Assembly: GCA_934418295.1 (NCBI GenBank)
Contig: CAKRWZ010000036.1
Coordinates: forward strand, 1 to 18,422
Source of the DNA: an uncultured Mediterraneibacter sp.
GTDB taxonomy: Bacteria; Bacillota; Clostridia; Lachnospirales; Lachnospiraceae
Reading direction: 5' to 3'
DNA: 18,422 nt
Part shown: positions 14,779 to 18,422 of the stretch, piece by piece
Position numbering within the stretch: position 1 is the first letter of the stretch
Layout: the number at the start of each line of letters is the position of its first letter
The notes under the pieces: generated by a model
Told to the model about the DNA's origin: nothing
What the model saw: only the letters and a program-made list of their open reading frames with translations
Databases searched by the model: none
Made by a program: the position numbers and the translations under genes

Positions 14779-15498
14779 TTACAGACCACTCTTCGCCTTT
14801 GTGATTTCCTCATCCGCTGCATCTGTGTACTGTTTGATCTTTTCCGTCGGTAAACCATCTAAAAGCATCTTTCGGATCGTCTGCAGTTTTTCCTGCTGCA
14901 CACCTTCTTTTATCCCTTGCTGTACCCCTTCTTTTATCCCCTGCTCAATCCCTTGCTTCACTCCCTCCGCATAGGACTCCTCTCGTTCCATCCGCATATG
15001 CTTCTCTTCATCATACTCATAAATACTCACTTTTTTCGCCTCCGATCGATGCGCACTTAAAAATTCTGCGAGAATTCCTTCTCTGATACATTCTGTAATG
15101 GCTCGTTCCGGCCGTTTGGCAATCCCGTTATAAAAGATCAAAAATTTCGGCGTCGGTATTTTCACCTGTTTCTCTCCGTACAAATTCGCATCTTTCGTAA
15201 TCCGAGAATACAAGTCGGACATATAAAGCAGAAAGCGGAGCGGAAGATTCGGGCTGAAGGTGGATTGGTGTTCATACAACGACACCACACAGCCGATCAC
15301 AAAGGAAACATCGTTGTGCATTCCCATATAAATTGCGTTTTCCAATGTGTTGATCTCCAGCAATTCCGGGTCTTGGTAAGCCGTTCCATTGACTGCATTA
15401 TATAGATTCAGCAATTCCTTTTTATCCTGGTACAGCATTTCAAAAATCCGAGCCTTATACTGACGGTTGACAGGTAACGATAACTTCTGGTCATTCAT
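14779..15498 (-). CDS. Rpn/PD-(D/E)XK-like 'putative transposase' protein, internally shortened
   Basis: This 239-residue protein resembles the very common clostridial Rpn-type family (recombination-promoting nuclease-like, often about 320-340 residues). The N-terminal half has LPVNRQYKARIFEMLY, LYNAVNGTAYQDPELL, DVSFVIGCVVSLYEHQST and LRFLLYMSDLYSRI, ending KIPTPKFLIFYNGIAKRPE. The C-terminal part begins directly with RAITECIREGILAEFL, then SIYEYDEEKHMRMEREESYAEG and a Gly/Gln/Glu coiled tail. The usual segment of roughly 80-100 residues between these (the LxLSDAF...INYG...L region) seems absent, an apparent in-frame deletion. AAGGAGG lies 7 bases before the ATG. No flanking terminal inverted repeats were seen, so it is not a classical IS. 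Confidence 0.82.
   Translation of the reverse strand: MNDQKLSLPVNRQYKARIFEMLYQDKKELLNLYNAVNGTAYQDPELLEINTLENAIYMGMHNDVSFVIGCVVSLYEHQSTFSPNLPLRFLLYMSDLYSRITKDANLYGEKQVKIPTPKFLIFYNGIAKRPERAITECIREGILAEFLSAHRSEAKKVSIYEYDEEKHMRMEREESYAEGVKQGIEQGIKEGVQQGIKEGVQQEKLQTIRKMLLDGLPTEKIKQYTDAADEEITKAKSGL
14901..14948 (-). repeat. 24-base tandem repeat in the Rpn-like gene
   Basis: CCTTCTTTTATCCC occurs at 14903-14916 and 14927-14940, period 24 bases. On the coding strand this gives GIKEGVQQ twice in the coiled C-terminal tail. Such expandable tails are usual in this family. Confidence 0.75.
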
Positions 15499-15786
15499 GA
15501 CAGAACCTCCTTAAATCGTGAATTTCGCAGGAGATTTCGTCTGTTCTTTTGTTATTCGAATCCTACCATCATTTCTGGCTGCAGCCTACTTGTCACATGC
15601 CACTTCCATCGGCTCAGGCGTCATCTCTCTGCTTTTGTTATAAAAGGAAAGCATTGAGATTTCTTGAGCTGTTTCAGATGATTGACGCCCGCTTTGGAAC
15701 GATAGAAATGAATGAAGATAAGAAAACAGAATGCTTTTCTTCATAGTAGCATAGCCCTTTTTATTTGTCTACCGGTTATTCCCGCC
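15499..15786. other. Intergenic region without a recognisable gene
   Basis: These 288 bases separate the Rpn-like gene from the upstream end of the DUF885 gene (both minus). Apart from the AAGGAGG at 15506-15512, the only structure seen is a weak 7-base hairpin, ATGAAGA (15712-15718) with TCTTCAT (15738-15744), possibly a poor terminator for the DUF885 gene. No promoter or small ORF is convincing. Confidence 0.5.
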
Positions 15787-17514
15787 TTATTCTTTCATAT
15801 ATTTTTCCACCACCGCAAAGGGCGCAGGTCCTACGTCCAACACGCTTTTGTGGAAACTTTTCTGGGAAAACGTATCCGGATTTTCTGCCATATAATTCTT
15901 TTTCAGCTCCAGAAATTCCAGATAACCGATATAATATTTCAGATAATTTCCCGGGTCTCCGATAATCAGCTGCCAGATGCGGGAAACGGTCTCGGGCTGA
16001 TCGATCCCATAAGCAGAAAAAAACTCCAGGGTGTCTTCTTCTGACCATCCGTCATAATGGACCCCCATATCTGCCAGCGCATAGAGCCCCAGCATCACAG
16101 ACGCATTTTTTTGTAAAAAGGCTGCATCCGCTTTTTCCAGTCCCGTCAAATAATAACTGCACATTTCTGCGTAGGTTGCCCAGCCCTCGGTGTAACCGCC
16201 AAAATCAAAAACGCTCCGCACCGGATCCGGCTCTTTGGAAGCATAATACACCGTTTGGTACAAATGGCCCGGAAAACCTTCGTGTGCCAATGTTGTATAC
16301 AGGGACAAGTTGTCCTGCATATATCCCGGGTTCAGATAGATCACATTTTCGCTGAGATGATCGATCTCCGGAATCATGTAAAATGCCGGGCTCAAATGCT
16401 GCTGCATAGCCTCCGGCACCAATTTTACCCGGGTCTGCGTTTCCGGAAGCTTCGGAAATTTCCCCCGGATCTTCTCCTCCAGATCCCCCAAGATCAAAAG
16501 AGAGCGGGAAACCATCCGTTCTTCTTCCCTCTCACCGGTTTGCGCCGAGGACTCTTGCAAGGTGTCCGTTCCGACCGCTTTCTGCATCCCCTGGAGATCC
16601 TCCAAAATCTGTGCCTTTGCCATTTTTTCCAGATTTTGTACCCCTCTTTCAGATCCAGTCTCTTTTTCTACCACATATTCATAATATTCTTTTCCTTTCG
16701 GCAAAAAACATAGCCCTTTTTCATTTTTGCCGGAATCTTTCAGCCGTTCTATTGTTTCCGCCAGCTTTTCATAAGCCGGAAAAACCGCATTTTCCAGGCA
16801 AGCTGCATTTTCCTGCATATAACGGCTTTTTTCCTCTTCCGAAAGCTCCGACACCCCTTTTACCCTTTCCACAAAAGACGTGATCAGATAATGGTTTTCC
16901 TTTTCTTTTCCAAAAGCGTTACACTGCTCCGCCACTGTCTGCGCCTGTTCCGCCGACATAAACAATCCTGCATCCGCTTTCTTCTGCTCAAAAGCTGCCA
17001 ACGACTCTAAATATTCCGGGACCTTTTCCAACAATTTCAGATAAGTCTCCACATCCTGCCTGTCCCGGAAACCGTATTCTGCCAAAAGGACCGGCAGCTG
17101 CGTCTGCACTCCGCTGACTACGTTCATCGGTTCTGTATACAATAAGTAATCACTTCCCCTTTCTGCCGTTTTCAGGAAACTTTTGATCACGTCATAGGTC
17201 AGTCTGTTTTCCCGCTTCAATTGTTTGTATGAAAATTGCTCCAACGCAGCAGACAGATTCTCGATCCCTGCCTTACTACTTTTTTCGTCCGTTTCAAACA
17301 TTCCCAGGGAAATTTCTTTCGTCTCCACCTGATAATTTTGCGGATCCTGCAAAGAATAATGGAGTGTAAGCGTATTGGAAGACACTTCGCTGCAAAACAG
17401 TTCCCTGGTAAACGCCTCAAATTCCGCATCCGCATTTTGGGACGGTGCCCCGCAGCCCGCCAACAGAAAAACAAACAATCCTGCTATGGCCAGGATTCTT
17501 CTCGCTTTTTTCAT
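15787..17514 (-). CDS. DUF885 family lipoprotein, putative zinc peptidase
   Basis: This 575-residue protein has an N-terminal lipoprotein signal: positive MKKARR, a hydrophobic stretch and the lipobox LAGC with Cys21. It should therefore be anchored on the outer face of the membrane. The gluzincin-like motif HEGFPGH (411-417) of DUF885 proteins is present, with a likely third ligand Glu443 in GGYTEGWATYAE. The length is normal for the family. DUF885 proteins are predicted carboxypeptidase-like enzymes; the substrate is not known. AAGGA lies 5 bases before the ATG. It begins 63 bases after spmB on the same strand, so the two may be cotranscribed, though no role in sporulation is established. 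Confidence 0.92.
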   Translation of the reverse strand: MKKARRILAIAGLFVFLLAGCGAPSQNADAEFEAFTRELFCSEVSSNTLTLHYSLQDPQNYQVETKEISLGMFETDEKSSKAGIENLSAALEQFSYKQLKRENRLTYDVIKSFLKTAERGSDYLLYTEPMNVVSGVQTQLPVLLAEYGFRDRQDVETYLKLLEKVPEYLESLAAFEQKKADAGLFMSAEQAQTVAEQCNAFGKEKENHYLITSFVERVKGVSELSEEEKSRYMQENAACLENAVFPAYEKLAETIERLKDSGKNEKGLCFLPKGKEYYEYVVEKETGSERGVQNLEKMAKAQILEDLQGMQKAVGTDTLQESSAQTGEREEERMVSRSLLILGDLEEKIRGKFPKLPETQTRVKLVPEAMQQHLSPAFYMIPEIDHLSENVIYLNPGYMQDNLSLYTTLAHEGFPGHLYQTVYYASKEPDPVRSVFDFGGYTEGWATYAEMCSYYLTGLEKADAAFLQKNASVMLGLYALADMGVHYDGWSEEDTLEFFSAYGIDQPETVSRIWQLIIGDPGNYLKYYIGYLEFLELKKNYMAENPDTFSQKSFHKSVLDVGPAPFAVVEKYMKE

Positions 17515-17577
17515 GTAATTCCTTCCAGATAGACTTTATACACTTTATGCCCTTTGCGTCCCGGTATGATTTTTGTT

Positions 17578-18102
17578 TTACATGGCTGACGCCAAAACCA
17601 CACTGGCTGCCAGCCCTGCCGCTGTGGCCAGCATCGCCCCTTTTACCGTATAACGGGTCTTCGTCACCTTTGCCGTCATATAATATACGCTCATGGTATA
17701 AAAAATCGTTTCCGTGCAGGACATGCTGATCGACGCGATCCGCCCGATCACAGAATCTGTGCCGTACTCCCGATAAAGATCCAGCAGCAGCCCCGTTGCC
17801 GCCGAAGAAGAAAACATTTTCACCAACGTCAACGGTACCAGCTCGCCCGGAAAGCCAAAGCAAACCGTTACTTTTCCCAGCATCCCTGCCAAAAACTCCA
17901 AAAAACCAGAGGTACGAAGAATCCCTACCGCGATCATCAGCCCGATCATCGTCGGCATGATCCGGATCACCGTCAGAAATCCTTCTTTCGCCCCTTTGAT
18001 AAACGCATCGTATACCTCTACTTTCTTCAGGATCCCATAAACCACGATCCCCAGGATCAAAAACGGAACGATAAAATCTGATATGTATAAAAAAAGCTGC
18101 AT
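17578..18102 (-). CDS. spmB: Spore maturation protein B
   Basis: This 174-residue polytopic membrane protein with a nucleoside-recognition (Gate) domain is close to the Bacillus length. Motifs: FIVPFLILGIVVYGILKKV, YDAFIKGAKEG, IMPTMIGLMIAVGILRTSG, LTLVKMFSSSAATGLLLDL and ISMSCTETIFYTMSVYY, all typical of SpmB. The ATG at 18102 has AGGAAAAGGG upstream. SpmB acts with SpmA in late sporulation. Its own promoter-like elements (18139-18167) mirror those of spmA, from which it is separated by the bsh, Rpn-like and DUF885 genes. Confidence 0.94.
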   Translation of the reverse strand: MQLFLYISDFIVPFLILGIVVYGILKKVEVYDAFIKGAKEGFLTVIRIMPTMIGLMIAVGILRTSGFLEFLAGMLGKVTVCFGFPGELVPLTLVKMFSSSAATGLLLDLYREYGTDSVIGRIASISMSCTETIFYTMSVYYMTAKVTKTRYTVKGAMLATAAGLAASVVLASAM

Positions 18103-18138
18103 CCTCGTTGCCCTTTTCCTTCCGCCCCCGTTACAGCA

Positions 18139-18167
18139 TAAATATGAAAAAACCGAAACGGATATAC
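18139..18167 (-). promoter_or_regulatory. Sporulation-sigma-like promoter of spmB
   Basis: On the minus strand GTATAT (18167-18162), 15 bases, then CATATTTA (18146-18139), the same spacing and nearly the same -10 as upstream of spmA. It resembles sigma-E/sigma-G-type promoters. Prediction only. Confidence 0.45.
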
Positions 18168-18211
18168 GGTCTTTTCTTCCCTTCCCCGAAAAATTTGTAT
18201 AAATATCCGGC

Positions 18212-18239
18212 TTGTGCTAAAATCAGCATATAATATAAT
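18212..18239 (+). promoter_or_regulatory. Promoter of the ABC ATPase gene
   Basis: TTGTGC (18212-18217) precedes two overlapping TATAAT boxes (18229-18234 and 18234-18239); the second gives a 16-base spacer. The leader would be very short, with GGAAGGAGGA at 18241-18250. Confidence 0.5.
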
Positions 18240-18256
18240 TGGAAGGAGGAATTCTC

Positions 18257-18422
18257 ATGGCTGGACTGAAACTGGAACATTTATGCAAAACCTATCCAAA
18301 CGGTTTCGCATCTGTAAAAGACGTGTGTCTGGACGTTGCCGACAAAGAACTTCTGGCGTTTTACGGACCCCACGGATGCGGGAAATCCACGATTCTCCGT
18401 ATGATCGGCGGGCTGGAAGATA
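18257..18422 (+). CDS. ABC transporter ATP-binding protein, MsmX/UgpC-like (partial)
   Basis: Only the first 55 codons lie in the window. MAGLKLEHLCKTYPNG and VKDVCLDVADKEL are the usual opening of the carbohydrate-uptake (CUT1) ATPases MsmX/MsmK/UgpC. The Walker A is GPHGCGKST (37-45), with His where these proteins usually have Ser (GPSGCGKST). LRMIGGLED follows. The ATG is preceded by the strong ribosome binding site GGAAGGAGGA. In Firmicutes such an ATPase often serves several sugar permeases, but the substrate cannot be told from this fragment. Confidence 0.9.
   Translation, partial: MAGLKLEHLCKTYPNGFASVKDVCLDVADKELLAFYGPHGCGKSTILRMIGGLED

Noticed and set aside
14760..15530. Rpn-like gene as an insertion sequence
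   Set aside because: No terminal inverted repeats or target-site duplications were found by eye, and this family is not a classical DDE transposase.
15712..15744. Hairpin downstream of the DUF885 gene as a clear terminator
   Set aside because: It has only a 7-base AT-rich stem with a 19-base loop and no good T-run; too weak to call.

Overview
The window looks like chromosome from a spore-forming, Gram-positive gut clostridium, most likely a Lachnospiraceae-type Firmicute. The clues are AGGAGG-type ribosome binding sites, the sporulation genes spmA and spmB, a bile salt hydrolase, a clostridial RHS/YD-repeat giant protein, a phage-style XRE/ImmA pair and moderate GC content. The genus is an inference; there is no rRNA or tRNA in the window.

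Layout. (1) 1-5984, minus: the N-terminal ~1,994 codons of a giant RHS/YD-repeat protein with DNRLRE-type, jelly-roll and tandem ricin-type lectin modules. Its C-terminal (toxin) end lies beyond base 1. (2) 5985-7090: a compact divergent control region with at least five CGTGTAC-like half-sites over two face-to-face promoters, then an XRE repressor and an ImmA/IrrE-like protein on the plus strand, closed by a hairpin. (3) 12808 down to 7117, minus: one eight-gene operon with many ATGA overlaps. In transcription order it encodes a metal-type permease with a His/Cys-rich loop, a TIM-barrel isomerase-like protein, CobU, CobS, a short second CobU-like protein, an alpha-ribazole phosphatase-like enzyme, a RelP-type small alarmone synthetase and a DegV protein. 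The central genes attach the lower nucleotide loop of cobamides (cobinamide salvage). No corrin-ring genes, no cobT and no cobalamin riboswitch were seen. (4) 12889-13597, plus: spmA with a sporulation-sigma-like promoter and its own terminator. (5) 13622-14746, plus: a monocistronic bile salt hydrolase gene with its own promoter and terminator. (6) 14779-15498, minus: an Rpn/PD-(D/E)XK-like protein that seems to have lost its middle. (7) 18167 down to 15787, minus: spmB followed by a DUF885 lipoprotein peptidase. (8) 18212-18422, plus: the start of an MsmX/UgpC-type ABC ATPase gene.

How it fits together. The most system-like unit is the RHS protein plus the XRE/ImmA module. A repressor/protease pair of the kind that controls prophages and ICEs appears to be wired, through shared operators, to a divergent polymorphic-toxin-like giant gene that has no signal peptide. 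The second point of interest is the cobamide operon, where an alarmone synthetase, an unassigned TIM barrel and two divergent CobU-like proteins are translationally linked. The spmA/spmB pair, usually adjacent, is split and divergent here, yet both genes carry matching sporulation-type promoter elements. No stretch above 300 bases lacks a gene.
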